Below are positions 53,978 through 63,441 of a stretch of 64,000 bases of DNA, in pieces. Below the pieces are notes generated by a model. That model saw only the letters and a program-made list of their open reading frames with translations, did not search any database and was not told the origin of the DNA. The translations under genes and the position numbers were made by a program. Source of the stretch: CAVYBY01 sp963766935 (lineage in GTDB: Bacteria; Actinomycetota; UBA4738; HRBIN12); assembly GCA_963766935.1 (NCBI GenBank), contig CAVYBY010000002.1, positions 62,001-126,000 on the forward strand. The letters are read 5' to 3'. Position 1 is the stretch's first letter, and every line of letters begins with the position of its first letter.

Positions 53978-54874
53978 TCAGCTCGGTGATGCCGTCGGCG
54001 TGGCCGAAGGGCTCGGTGAAGGCGACGGCACCGCTTTCTGCGTGATCCGGATCGATTCCACGTAGACGTTCTTCGTCGGCGCCCCGTCGCCGCTTGCCGG
54101 GACGAGGGCGTTGATCCGCTTCGCGACGTCCAGCCCCTTCACGACCCTGCCGAAGATCGCGTAGTTGGGGGAACCGTCGAGGTTCGTTCCCTGGGGACCC
54201 GTGATGACGAAGAACTGGCTTCCGTTCGTGTTCGGTCCCCTGTTGGCCATCGCCACCGTGCCGGGTGTGTAGGTGATCTTCCCGTTCAGCTCGTCATCGA
54301 ACTGATACCCGGGTCCGCCCTCGGTCGTGCCGAACGGGCTACCGGCTTGAATCAGGTCCGTGCTGGCAACGACACGGCCGAAGCGCATCCCGTCGAAGAA
54401 CCGCTTGCGAGCGAGGAAGACGAAGGAGTTCACCGTGTCGGGCGCCCGCTTGGCGTTCAGCCGGACGACGATCTCACCACAGGAGGTGCGGATCGTGGCG
54501 ACGTAGGTCTTCGCGGCGTCGATCCGGTTCGGGGGCGGGCCGGCGTACTGGGGCTTCGGCGCGTCGGCGTCGGCCGGCGCGCTCCCCCCACAGGCCACCT
54601 GGCTCGTGGTCGGGGGCGTGGGCGTGACGGTGCCGGTCTGGGTGCCCGGTTTGACCGACGCGCTCGGTCCGGTCGGCGTCGAGGACGCGGCGTTGCCGCC
54701 CCCGCCCTTGAAGACGAAGAAGCTGCCGACGAACGAGAGCGCCAGCACCGCGGCGACGGTCGCCGCCCAGAAAGCGATGCGGCGGCGCCGTGCCGCCCGC
54801 ATCCGCTCCAGCTGCCGCTTCGCGGCATGCTTGGCGAGGTTGCGGTCCCGCGTTCGTCGTCGGCTCTCGGGCAT
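53978..54874 (-). CDS. Membrane-anchored cyclophilin-type peptidyl-prolyl isomerase
   Basis: This 298-residue protein has a basic cytoplasmic start, one transmembrane helix (AFWAATVAAVLALSFVGSFF near residue 34), a Thr/Pro-rich linker, and a cyclophilin domain. The latter shows VNSFVFLARKRFFDGMRFGRV near residue 148, GTVAMANRGPNTNGSQFFVI near residue 203, and NYAIFGRVVKGLDV near residue 240. The tail is Ser/Pro/Thr-rich. It probably folds exported proteins. TAACCT nine bases before the ATG suggests a leaderless transcript. Confidence 0.92.
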   Translation of the reverse strand: MPESRRRTRDRNLAKHAAKRQLERMRAARRRRIAFWAATVAAVLALSFVGSFFVFKGGGGNAASSTPTGPSASVKPGTQTGTVTPTPPTTSQVACGGSAPADADAPKPQYAGPPPNRIDAAKTYVATIRTSCGEIVVRLNAKRAPDTVNSFVFLARKRFFDGMRFGRVVASTDLIQAGSPFGTTEGGPGYQFDDELNGKITYTPGTVAMANRGPNTNGSQFFVITGPQGTNLDGSPNYAIFGRVVKGLDVAKRINALVPASGDGAPTKNVYVESIRITQKAVPSPSPSPSATPTASPS

Positions 54875-54953
54875 CGGTCGCCAAGGTTAGCGGACGGGCC
54901 GCCGCTTTCTCCGAAGTCCAACGAACCCGGCCTCGACCGCCGGTCGGGTCGCC

Positions 54954-56402
54954 TCAGCCCCCGATCGGCCAGTGGAAGCTCGGGGGTCCCGGGTCGCACA
55001 AGACCCGAAGGTCCGCGTGCAAAGCCGAGATCGTCTCTTGCTCGGCTGGGTCCGCGGCGAGATTGTGCAACTCGTAGGGGTCCTGCGCCAGGTCGTAGAG
55101 CTCGACCGGATGTGTCTCGTCGAGCCGGTCGTACTCGACCAGCTTCATGCCCTCGGTTCGGAGCGCGCAGTAGCCGGGCACCCGAGTCGAGAGATTCGGT
55201 GGGTCCCAGGCCTCGAGCAGCTGAGCCTCTCGCACCTGCGCCGAGCCGTCCCGGAGCCTCGGGAGCAAGCTCGTGCCGTCCTGCGCGACACCCGGAGCGA
55301 CGCCGGCCGCATCGAGGATCGTGGCCGTGACGTCGAGGTTGGCGTACGCAAGCGCCGGATCGACGACGCCCGTCCGCAGGCCGCCGTCATCCCACCGGAC
55401 GATCAGCGGCACTCGCACGGACTCCTCGTACGGGACCCGTTTGATGTTCCACCGGTGCTCCCCGAAGAGGAGCCCGTTGTCGCTCGTGAAGACCAGCAAG
55501 GTGTTCTCCAGTCGCCCCGTTGCCGCAAGCGCGCCGAGGATGGTGCTGACCGACTCGTCCACGGCGAGGAGCGTGCGGCAAGCGGCACCTGGGTTCGTGA
55601 TTCCCAATCGCTTGGACTTCGAGGCGCCCATCGGCGTCGACGAAAGGTAGGAGGGCTGGCCGGCGGTCTTGACGTTGAACGACGGTTCCGCCGTTGTCGT
55701 CACGCCGGCGCACCGTGGATCGTTCGCGTGACGCGGCGCGGGGATCCAGGGAGCGTGCGGAGCTCGATAGGCGACGTCCAAGAAGAGCGGCTGGGTCTCG
55801 GGCGTGCTGGCGATGAAGTTCGTCGCATCTGCAGTTTGCACGTCTGTCACATAGTCGCCGGGTGCATGGCCGTATGCGCGCTCGACCCCATTCTCCGAGA
55901 CCTTGTAGTCGAAGTAGCTTCCCCCCAGGGCCGCATTCTCCGTCATGCGATCCTGAACTCGCCAGGCATCCCAGCCTGGTGCGACATATTTGGGGCTGTT
56001 GTAGAGATTGAGGAGCTTTCCGATGATGGCCGTCCGATAGCCCACGGCGTGGAGCCAGGTCGCGATCGTGCTGTTGAGCAGCCCCAGCTTCTTGGCGGTT
56101 CCGAAGCCGCCGCTCGATCCCGCGTTCGCCCAGATCCCGGTGTGCTGGGAGAGCTGGCCCCGCAGGAACGACGTCCGGCTCGGGCAGCAGAGCGGGTCGG
56201 GCACGACGGCTTGATCGAACGTGACGCCATTGGCGCCGAGCTCCGACTGCACCGCGGTCATGAATCGGAGCTGGTCGATCCGCATGTCGTCCGTGAGAAA
56301 GACCACCACGTTGGGGCGATCCTCGCTCGCCACCGCGACCGGAGCGGCCGAGAGTGACGCCGCGACGAGACTCAGGGCTACGATCAGGGTCCGTCGCTTC
56401 AT
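54954..56402 (-). CDS. Exported sulfatase
   Basis: This ~482-residue type I sulfatase has a signal peptide (RRTLIVALSLVAASLSA), metal ligands in VVVFLTDDMRID near residue 32, the formylglycine site LCCPSRTSFLRG near residue 71 with the full C-x-P-S-R-x3-L-x-G pattern, and VFTSDNGLLFGEH near residue 285. The cysteine must be converted to formylglycine for activity. The substrate is unknown (sulfated polysaccharide or aryl sulfate). The ATG at 56402 has GGGAGCAGG upstream. A second sulfatase lies next door on the same strand. Confidence 0.9.
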   Translation of the reverse strand: MKRRTLIVALSLVAASLSAAPVAVASEDRPNVVVFLTDDMRIDQLRFMTAVQSELGANGVTFDQAVVPDPLCCPSRTSFLRGQLSQHTGIWANAGSSGGFGTAKKLGLLNSTIATWLHAVGYRTAIIGKLLNLYNSPKYVAPGWDAWRVQDRMTENAALGGSYFDYKVSENGVERAYGHAPGDYVTDVQTADATNFIASTPETQPLFLDVAYRAPHAPWIPAPRHANDPRCAGVTTTAEPSFNVKTAGQPSYLSSTPMGASKSKRLGITNPGAACRTLLAVDESVSTILGALAATGRLENTLLVFTSDNGLLFGEHRWNIKRVPYEESVRVPLIVRWDDGGLRTGVVDPALAYANLDVTATILDAAGVAPGVAQDGTSLLPRLRDGSAQVREAQLLEAWDPPNLSTRVPGYCALRTEGMKLVEYDRLDETHPVELYDLAQDPYELHNLAADPAEQETISALHADLRVLCDPGPPSFHWPIGG

Positions 56403-56589
56403 CCTGCTCCCGAGTCCACGCCGCCCGGCGGGTCCCGGATGGCATATCGGTGTTTTCGTCCTGTACGCCTTGCCGCCACATATCTGGTGGCCGGGCGGAC
56501 GGGGACCCACATCACTCCGATATCGGGCGTTCGTCCATACGGAAATCGCAGCATGCCCTGGCCCGTTGGTTCGGCAAATCCGGACCAAT

Positions 56590-58795
56590 TTACGCCGGGG
56601 TGGTCACCGCCACCTCGTCCCAGACGATGTCGTAGCGGCGGCCCTTCACGTGGTCGCCGATCTCGACCGTGGCGACCCTCGAGGTCCCGAGGTTCTCGGT
56701 CCGGTCAAGTCCGGTGACGGTCGCACCGTCCAACACGACGCGGACGGAGCCGGATGTACCGGACGTCACGTGCAGTTCGAGCCGGTGCCATCCGGTCGGG
56801 AGCGTCGTCGTGCTCGTGTGTTGCTTGCCGGCCACGTCGTTGCGGTAGGCGAGCCGGCCGTTGGGGAGCAGCAGCAGACGCGCGAGGCCGTTGCCGTTCG
56901 CACCGAGGATCCGCAGCAGGATGATCGTCGACGACGCGTTGTGCGAGAGCACCCGGATCTGCGCGGCCAGGGCCGCGGATGCTTGCGTGGCGGCCAGCGT
57001 CTTCCTCGCGTAGCTCGGCTGCCCCGTGGCCGTGCCTCGCGCCGCCCACGACCCCGCGTGGACGTACGTGCCCTGGACGGTCATCCGCCAGCTCGCGGTC
57101 CAGCTCGACATGGTCCCGCTCTCGAACCCGTCGGCGAACAGCGGTCCGGTTCCCGTCCGCTGGATCTGTACGGTGCTCGCGGGCGAGGTGTGCGCGGCCG
57201 CGTCGAAGGCGGTCACCGCGTACGTGATCGTCCCGTTCGCCGGGGCCGACGCGTCGACGTACGTGGTGACTGGACCGACCGCCGCGAGCGGCGAGCCGTT
57301 GCGTTCGATCGAGTACCCGGCCACGCCGACGTCGTCGGTCGAGGCCGTCCAGGTGAGCCGGACGCCCTGGGCTCCGAGATCGGTCGCTGCGAGGTTGCCC
57401 GGTGCCGTCGGCGATTCGGTGTCGGGGGCCGCCGAGATGCGGCAGCTCGCTCCGGCGCACACGCGATCGGCGGCGAGGATGGCCGCAAGCTGCGCGACCG
57501 GCGGATCGTTGCCCGGGTTCCCGTCGTTCAGGAGGTTGGTGAGCTGCCAGGGGTCGTTCGCCAGGTCGTAGTACTCGCGATAGGACACGGTCGTCAGGTC
57601 GTCGTCGTACCACTCGATGTACTGAGAGGTCGGCGTGAGCGTGGAGGCCCACGACGGCCACTTGGGCGCGTCGGCGCTCCGGTAGTACTCGAGATGCATC
57701 CGCGCCCGCGTGAACGGCGACAGCAGGGACGCGCCGTCCATCGGGTGGTTCGCCGGGATGGGGATCCCGGCCGCGTCCATGAACGTGGGGGCCATGTCGA
57801 GGCCGGCCACGAGTCGCGGGTCGACGCCGCCCGCGGCGACGTGCCCCGGCCAGCGCAGGTAGAACGGCACCTCGACGGACTCCAGGTAGGGCAGCCGCTT
57901 GAGGCCGACGAGCCCGTGCTCGCCCCAGAAGTAGCCGTTGTCGGAGACGAACATGGCGAGTGTGTTCGTCTCACCAAGGGCGGTGAGTCGGGTCATGATC
58001 CGGTCGACCATGTCGTCCACGGACATCAGCGTTCGTTGCTGGGCAAGCCGGACCGAGTTGGCGTCGGCCGGGGTGAACGTCGCCGAACGCACCCAGGGTG
58101 GCTTGTCGCTCCGGTCCGCCTCGAACAGCGACGGGGGGCCGGTCCAGGGCGGCACGGGATCGTTCGCGTGCACCGCCTCGGGCGTGTACGGCTCGTGGGG
58201 AGACTTCGGCGCGAGGTACAAGTACCACGGCGTCGCGTCCTGAGCCTCCCAGGCGTCGAGGCTGTCGACCGCGAAGTCGCCCATCACGTCGGTCTGGTAC
58301 CGCCCGCCGAGCATGTATGCGTCGCCCAACTTCGACCGGTCGAAGTACGGAGGCGGGGTTCCCTTGGGCCACGTGTTGAGGAACTTTCCCGCAAACCCCG
58401 TGTGATAGCCGGCATCCGTGGAGATAGGCCTCGATCGTCGTGCTCTGGTCGAGCGCCTGGACGTCGACCGGGTCTTCGTTCCCGATGACGTGGTGGTTGT
58501 GGGCGTACATGCCCGTGATGATCGAGGCCCGCGCCGGACAGCACAGCGGGGTGGTCATCACGCCGTTTGGAAATGTCCGTGCCTCCGTCGGCGAACCACG
58601 ACGGCCGTCTTGGGCATCGCCGCCAGCCCGTCGATCCGCTGGTCGTCGGTGACGATCACCAGAATGTTCGGGCGGGGTCCATCCGCGGCGCCGAGCGACG
58701 CCGAGCGCTGAGGGGAGCACCGAGATGGCCATTGCGGCAGCGGCGCCAAGACACAATCTCGCGCCAAACCGATCGAATCGCCGAATTGGTCTCAT
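56590..58795 (-). pseudogene. Exported sulfatase with fibronectin type III domain (several frameshifts)
   Basis: A second type I sulfatase begins with a signal peptide at 58795 (MRPIRRFDRFGARLCLG). The metal site PNILVIVTDDQRID is in another frame. The formylglycine site PLCCPARASIITG returns to the first frame. After a further shift near 58416 the remainder runs clean to 56590, with LAMFVSDNGYFWGEHG. Beyond the catalytic part lie a fibronectin type III domain (LTWTASTDDVGVAGYSIERNG) and a C-terminal beta-sandwich-like region, suggesting attachment to a polymer. At least three or four indels within 400 bases suggest assembly error. Confidence 0.75.
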
Positions 58796-58881
58796 GACGA
58801 CCCTCCCGCTTTCGCTCGATGTCTCTTGCTGAACGAACCTATTTCACCGACACGCGGAGGGGGGGTCGTTCGACCCGGTGT

Positions 58882-59829
58882 CTAGGGGCCGAGCAGACTC
58901 ATGGCGAGGCCGTCGAGGATGTCGGTTTCGGACACGAGCGTGGACTCGGCGCCGAACCGGTGCATCGCCTCGATGAGAATGGCCGCCCCCGCAACGATCA
59001 CGTCGCCGCGGCCGGGCGCCATCATCGGGACGCGCCGAACGCTCGGCATTCGTCATGGCACGAAGCCGCACGGTGACGCGCTCGGCGTCGCGGAGCGTCG
59101 AGCCACGTGCGGTGGATCCGCTCGGGGTCGTACCGGTCGAGACCGAGCGCGATCGCCTGGACGGTCGTCGCCGTGCCGGCGACGCTCACGAGCGTCCGTC
59201 CCGCGCCGACGACGGCGCCGGCGTCCGCGAGCGCGGTTCGGGTCGCCTCCTCCAGCCGGCGCAGGTCCTCGTCGGACGGCGGGTCGGAGCGGATGCATCG
59301 TTCGGTGAGGCGAACCGAGCCGATCTGCATCGAGATCGAGCGGTCCGGCGTGCCGGGCGCGCACCCGAGGACCAGCTCGGTCGAGCCGCCGCCCACGTCG
59401 AGCACGAGGAACGGCGCGCCCGCCGGATCGAGTCCACGCGTCGCCCCGAGGAAGGAGAGGGCCGCCTCCTGGCCGCCGTCGATCACCTCCGGGTCGCTCC
59501 CCAGGAGCTCCGCTGCCGGCTCGAGGAACGCGCCGCGGTTCCCACCGTCGCGGACGGCGCTGGTCGCCGCCATCCGGATCCGGCCGGCTCCGAGGGCTCG
59601 GGCCCGGCGAACGAACCGACCGAGCTCGACGAGCGTTCGAGCGATCGCCTCGGGTTCCAGGAGCCCGGCTCCGGTCGACCCCTTGCCCCAGGCGCGTGAT
59701 CACCATGTCTCGCGCGAGCTCGGTCGGCTCCGTGGCCGGCAGGAGGGGAGCCTCGACGACGAGCAGCCGGCACGAGCTGGTTCCCTGGTCGATGGCCGCG
59801 ATCCGGTCCGGCCGCCGCCCGGCGTGCAC
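58882..59829 (-). pseudogene. ppx: Exopolyphosphatase, Ppx/GppA type (several frameshifts)
   Basis: The N-terminus reads DRIAAIDQGTSSCRLLVVE, then MVITRLGQGVDR. The frame shifts near 59671 to LEPEAIARTLVELGRF and continues through FLVLDVGGGSTELVLG and TLVSVAGTATTVQAIAL. It shifts again near 59095 and 59030 before ending at AMSLLGP (stop 58882). Together this makes a normal ~315-residue Ppx/GppA phosphatase of the ASKHA fold. Its start is in frame with DUF501 without an intervening stop. Three indels in one gene point to sequence error rather than loss. Confidence 0.78.
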
Positions 59830-60312
59830 CGGCTCGATCCGTTCGGCCACCCAGTCGCCGACCGGGTCCTCGCCCCCCGCGAGCCGGTAGGCGTAGTGGG
59901 CGTGCAGGCATTTGATGCCCCGTCGCGTTCCGCCGACGCCGCCCCACGCCGCCGCCTCGGGCAGCTCCTCGGCTCGCTCCTCGGCGTATCGACGATGCGC
60001 GCCGGCCAGCCCGGCGGCGAAGACCGCATCGGCCTCAGCTCGTTCGTTGAGCTTTGCGATCCATCCCACCGACTCGAGCCGGGAGATGGCCCGAACGGTT
60101 TCGGGGCAGCTCAGCCAGAAGGTGGTGGGGAACGGGTCGCCCGCCGCGCCGAGGGGCGCGTTGCGGATCACGAGCGGGTGGACGCCGCCGGCGGTCGAAC
60201 ATCGGGCAACGACGGTGAACGGAGTGGTCGGCTCGCGTCCCAGCTGCGTGCGAACCGCCGCCAGATCGGATGCCCGAAGCTCGCGCTGGACGGTGCGAAG
60301 CGGCCGGTCCAT
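59830..60312 (-). CDS. DUF501 domain protein
   Basis: About 161 residues, beginning MDRPLRTVQRELRA, match DUF501: GVHPLVIRNAPLGAAGDPFPTTFWLSCPE near residue 43, then SRLESVGWIAKL and GTRRGIKCLHAHYAYRLAGG near residue 128. In M. tuberculosis the DUF501 gene (Rv1025) lies between the divIC-like gene and ppx2; the same order holds here. No stop codon separates it from Ppx, so as given it reads as a fusion. Function is unknown. Confidence 0.8.
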
Positions 60313-60326
60313 CGGCCCCGGGGCCG

Positions 60327-60731
60327 CTACTTGCGCTTGTGCTCGACGGCCCGCTTGTAGTCCACCAGCCGCTCTTCGGACTGGCGCATGAACTTCTTCA
60401 GCATCTGCTCGAACTCGGGGTTCGAGCCGCGCCGGGATCGCTGCGGGGGCGGGTCCTGGAGGGCCTTGACCGACAGGTCGATCTTCCCGTCCTCCTTGAT
60501 CGCCAGAACCTTGGCCTGCACGACATCTCCCTCGCGGAGGTGGTCGTGCACGTCCTTGACGTAGTTCCGGTCGATCTCGGAGATGTGGACGAGGCCGAGA
60601 CGTCCGTCCTCCAGCTGCAGGAAGGCGCCGTATGGCGTGATGCGCTGGACCGTGCCGTCGATGACGGCTCCTACCTCGATCTCGGCGATGTTCGTGACCC
60701 TTCCTGCCGGTGGTGCGGGCTGTTCCCGCAC
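60327..60731 (-). CDS. S1 domain RNA-binding protein
   Basis: This 134-residue protein has one S1 RNA-binding domain (GTVQRITPYGAFLQLEDGRLGLVHISEI, residues ~26-53; KIDLSVKAL near residue 85) and a basic tail. It resembles small S1 proteins such as the YugI/general stress protein 13 group. The first start is GTG at 60731; an in-frame GTG 11 codons later is possible. It lies between ftsB and DUF501 in one leftward set. Confidence 0.85.
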   Translation of the reverse strand: MREQPAPPAGRVTNIAEIEVGAVIDGTVQRITPYGAFLQLEDGRLGLVHISEIDRNYVKDVHDHLREGDVVQAKVLAIKEDGKIDLSVKALQDPPPQRSRRGSNPEFEQMLKKFMRQSEERLVDYKRAVEHKRK

Positions 60732-60789
60732 TTCGGAGCGCCAGTCTGCGGGAAGGGCGACGGCCGCGTCAATGGCGGGGACGGCCCGC

Positions 60790-61131
60790 TCAGCAGCCGG
60801 CCGGCTGGCGGATGCCGTGCTCGGGGACGGTGACGAACGCGATCTCGCCCGGACGGATCATCCCCAGGCATCGGCGGGCGATCTGCTCGAGGGAGGCCGG
60901 GTCTCGAAGCTGCCGGATCTGCTCGGCCAGCCGGTCGCTTCGCCGTTCGAGCGCGTGGGCCTGCCGCTGCAGCCCCGCGAGCTGCGACCGCTGGTCGAGA
61001 TACGAGCGAACCGGCGCCACGGAGAGCACGACCACTCCGAGAACGACGGCGATGAGGACGAGCGCGCGCACGGTGGGCCGGATGCCGGTCGTTCCGAAGT
61101 GGGCGGCGGGCGCCGCGGCTCGATCGCTCAT
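60790..61131 (-). CDS. Septum formation initiator, DivIC/FtsB family
   Basis: This 113-residue protein from ATG 61131 has one transmembrane helix (VRALVLIAVVLGVVVLSVA near residue 21), a coiled coil (RSQLAGLQRQAHALERRSDRL, from about residue 48), and a C-terminal region with IARRCLGMIRPGEIAFV. This is the layout of FtsB/DivIC division proteins, which bridge early and late divisome parts. It follows eno as in mycobacteria. In this sequence it is in frame with eno with no stop between. Confidence 0.85.
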   Translation of the reverse strand: MSDRAAAPAAHFGTTGIRPTVRALVLIAVVLGVVVLSVAPVRSYLDQRSQLAGLQRQAHALERRSDRLAEQIRQLRDPASLEQIARRCLGMIRPGEIAFVTVPEHGIRQPAGC

Positions 61132-62409
61132 CCGGGGACCCCCGATACGAGCGGCCCCGCCCGCGTACCGGGCTTCCTCGCCCAGCTCCTCCTCGATCCG
61201 CAGGAGCTGGTTGTACTTGGCCGTTCGTTCGCCGCGGCTGGGCGCGCCGGCCTTGATCTGGCCCGCCCCGGTGGCGACGACGATGTCGGCGATGGTCGCG
61301 TCCTCCGTCTCGCCGCTGCGATGGCTGACCACCACGCCGTACCCGCTTCGCCGGGCGAGCTCGACCACGTCGAGCGTCTCGGTGAGCGATCCGATCTGGT
61401 TCGGCTTCACGAGCACCGCGGTGGCGGAGCCCTCGCGGACGCCGCGCCGCACGCGATCCGCGTTGGTGCAAAAGAGATCGTCGCCGACGAGCTGTGTCCG
61501 CCCCGCCAGCGCGCGAGTCATCTCGGCCCACCCCTCCCAGTCGTCCTCCGCGAGGCCGTCTTCGATCGAGACGATCGGGTACCGGTCGAGGAGATCGGAC
61601 CAGAACGCGGTCATGTCGGCCGAGGATCGCGCCTCGCCTTCGAGGTGATACCGGCCGTCGCGGAAGAACTCCGACGCGGCCGGATCCATCGCCAGGGCGA
61701 TCTCGCTGCCGGGCTCGTATCCGGCGGCCTCGATCGCGCGAATCAGATGCTCGAGCGCCTCGGAGCCCCGGTCGATCGCCGGCGCGAATCCCCCTTCGTC
61801 GCCGACCGCGGTGGACAGTCCGGCCTCGTGCAGCATCCCGCGAAGCACGTGGAAGGTCTCCGAGCACCAGCGAAGCCCTTCGGAATACGACGCGGCTCCG
61901 ACGGGCATCAGCATGAACTCCTGGAGCTCCAGCTTGTTGTCGGCGTGCACCCCGCCGTTGATCACGTTGAACATCGGGGTCGGCAGCACGCGCGCCATCG
62001 GCCCGCCCAGGTACCGGTAGAGCGGAACCCCGCTCGACTCGGCGGCCGCGCGAGCGACTGCGAGCGACACCCCGAGGATGGCGTTGGCACCGAGCGCCGA
62101 CTTGTCCGACGTGCCGTCGAGATCGAGCATCGCGGTGTCCACGGCGCGCTGGTCGAGCGCGTCCATGCCCACGACGTGGTCGGCGATCGGGCCGTTGACG
62201 TTCGAGACGGCCTGCAGGACGCCGAGCCCGCCGAATCGGGATGCGTCGCCGTCGCGAAGTTCGACGGCCTCGTGCTCCCCGGTGGATGCGCCCGACGGCA
62301 CGGCGGCGCGGCCGAAGCCTCCGTCGTCGAGCCACACGTCGACCTCGAGTGTGGGATTGCCGCGAGAGTCGAGGATCTCGCGGGCATGGATCGTCTCGAG
62401 GGCCGACAT
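61132..62409 (-). CDS. eno: Enolase (continuous in frame with downstream FtsB)
   Basis: This glycolytic enzyme interconverts 2-phosphoglycerate and phosphoenolpyruvate. The 426-residue enolase part has HAREILDSRGNPTLEVDVW at residue 8, the His/Glu region GGVHADNKLELQEFMLMPVGA near residue 152, metal ligands in IVSIEDGLAEDDW, and the signature VLVKPNQIGSLTETLD near residue 335. The usual C-terminal EEARYAGG is followed not by a stop but by ten codons leading into FtsB. TACCAT ten bases before the ATG suggests a leaderless start. Confidence 0.93.
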
Positions 62410-62419
62410 GGGGGCACCG

Positions 62420-62425
62420 ATGGTA
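62420..62425 (-). promoter_or_regulatory. -10-like element TACCAT for eno
   Basis: TACCAT (minus strand) ends ten bases before the eno ATG with no ribosome site, matching the leaderless pattern of other genes here. Confidence 0.4.
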
Positions 62426-62469
62426 CCGGAGGACCCGTCTCCAGCAGGGATTTCTGGTTGGTGAAGCGG

Positions 62470-63441
62470 TCAGCCGGCCGGACGCGGACGCTCGACGGAG
62501 CCGGGGTCGGTGTTCGCCCCGCACACGAGCACGACCACCCGCTCCTCGGGCGCCGGCCGGTAGGCACCCGAGGCGAGGGCGGCGAACGCGGCCGCCCCAC
62601 CCGGTTCCGCAACGACCCGGGCCGTCTCCCACAGCGCGAGCTGGGCGTCGCGGATGGCCTCGTCGGACACGAGCACCCGCCGTTCGACGAACCCGGCCTC
62701 CACGACGGCGAACGCGATCGAGCCGAGCCGCCGTGTGCCGAGTGAGTCCGCGGCGATCCCACCCACCTCGACGTCGACCGGCGTGCCGGCCTCGATCGCG
62801 GCGTGCAGGCATCGGCACCGCTCGGGTTCGACCGCGACGACGCGGACGTCGTTTCGAAACCACGACGCGATCCCGCCGATGAGCCCACCGCCGCCCACCG
62901 CGACGAGCACGGTGTCGGCCTCGGGTGACTGCTCCGAGAGCTCGATCCCGATCGTCCCCTGCCCGGCGACGACGGCCGGCTGGTCGAAGGGATGGACGGT
63001 GAACGCGCCGGTCTCCGCGGCCCGTTCGCGGCTGGCCGCCGCCGCGTCGTCGTAGTACCCGGGGATCACCCGGACGCTGGCCCCGGTCGCCCGGATCCGC
63101 TCGATCTTGGCCTCCGGCGAGGTCCCGGGGACGAAGATCTCCGAGCGGAGCCCGAGCCTCGACGCGGCATGCGCCACGGCCAGCCCGAAGTTCCCGCCGC
63201 TCGCCGCGATCACGCCGGCCGGCGCAGAGCCGGCGACGAGGAGGGCGTTGAACGCGCCGCGCGCCTTGAACGACCCGGTGACCTGGTGATGCTCGAGCTT
63301 CAGCACGATCGATCCGGTCGCCCCCGACGGGTCTTCGATCGCAAGGACCGGCGTCCTTCTGATGTGGGGGTCGATCCGGTCGCGCGCGGCCTCGATCTCG
63401 TCTCGCCCGGGGACCTCCGCCCCGCCGTCGCCGTTCGTCAC
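62470..63441 (-). CDS. Threonine/serine dehydratase-like PLP enzyme
   Basis: This ~323-residue fold-type II PLP enzyme shows RIDPHIRRTPVL near residue 19, the PLP lysine in KLEHHQVTGSFKARGAFNAL near residue 42, ASGGNFGLAVAHAA near residue 75, and the phosphate loop VLVAVGGGGLIGG near residue 172. It resembles catabolic threonine dehydratases and serine/threonine ammonia-lyases; amino-acid racemases of the same family are possible. GTG at 63441 overlaps the stop of the glycosyltransferase upstream (GTGA), so the two are probably co-translated. Confidence 0.85.
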   Translation of the reverse strand: MTNGDGGAEVPGRDEIEAARDRIDPHIRRTPVLAIEDPSGATGSIVLKLEHHQVTGSFKARGAFNALLVAGSAPAGVIAASGGNFGLAVAHAASRLGLRSEIFVPGTSPEAKIERIRATGASVRVIPGYYDDAAAASRERAAETGAFTVHPFDQPAVVAGQGTIGIELSEQSPEADTVLVAVGGGGLIGGIASWFRNDVRVVAVEPERCRCLHAAIEAGTPVDVEVGGIAADSLGTRRLGSIAFAVVEAGFVERRVLVSDEAIRDAQLALWETARVVAEPGGAAAFAALASGAYRPAPEERVVVLVCGANTDPGSVERPRPAG

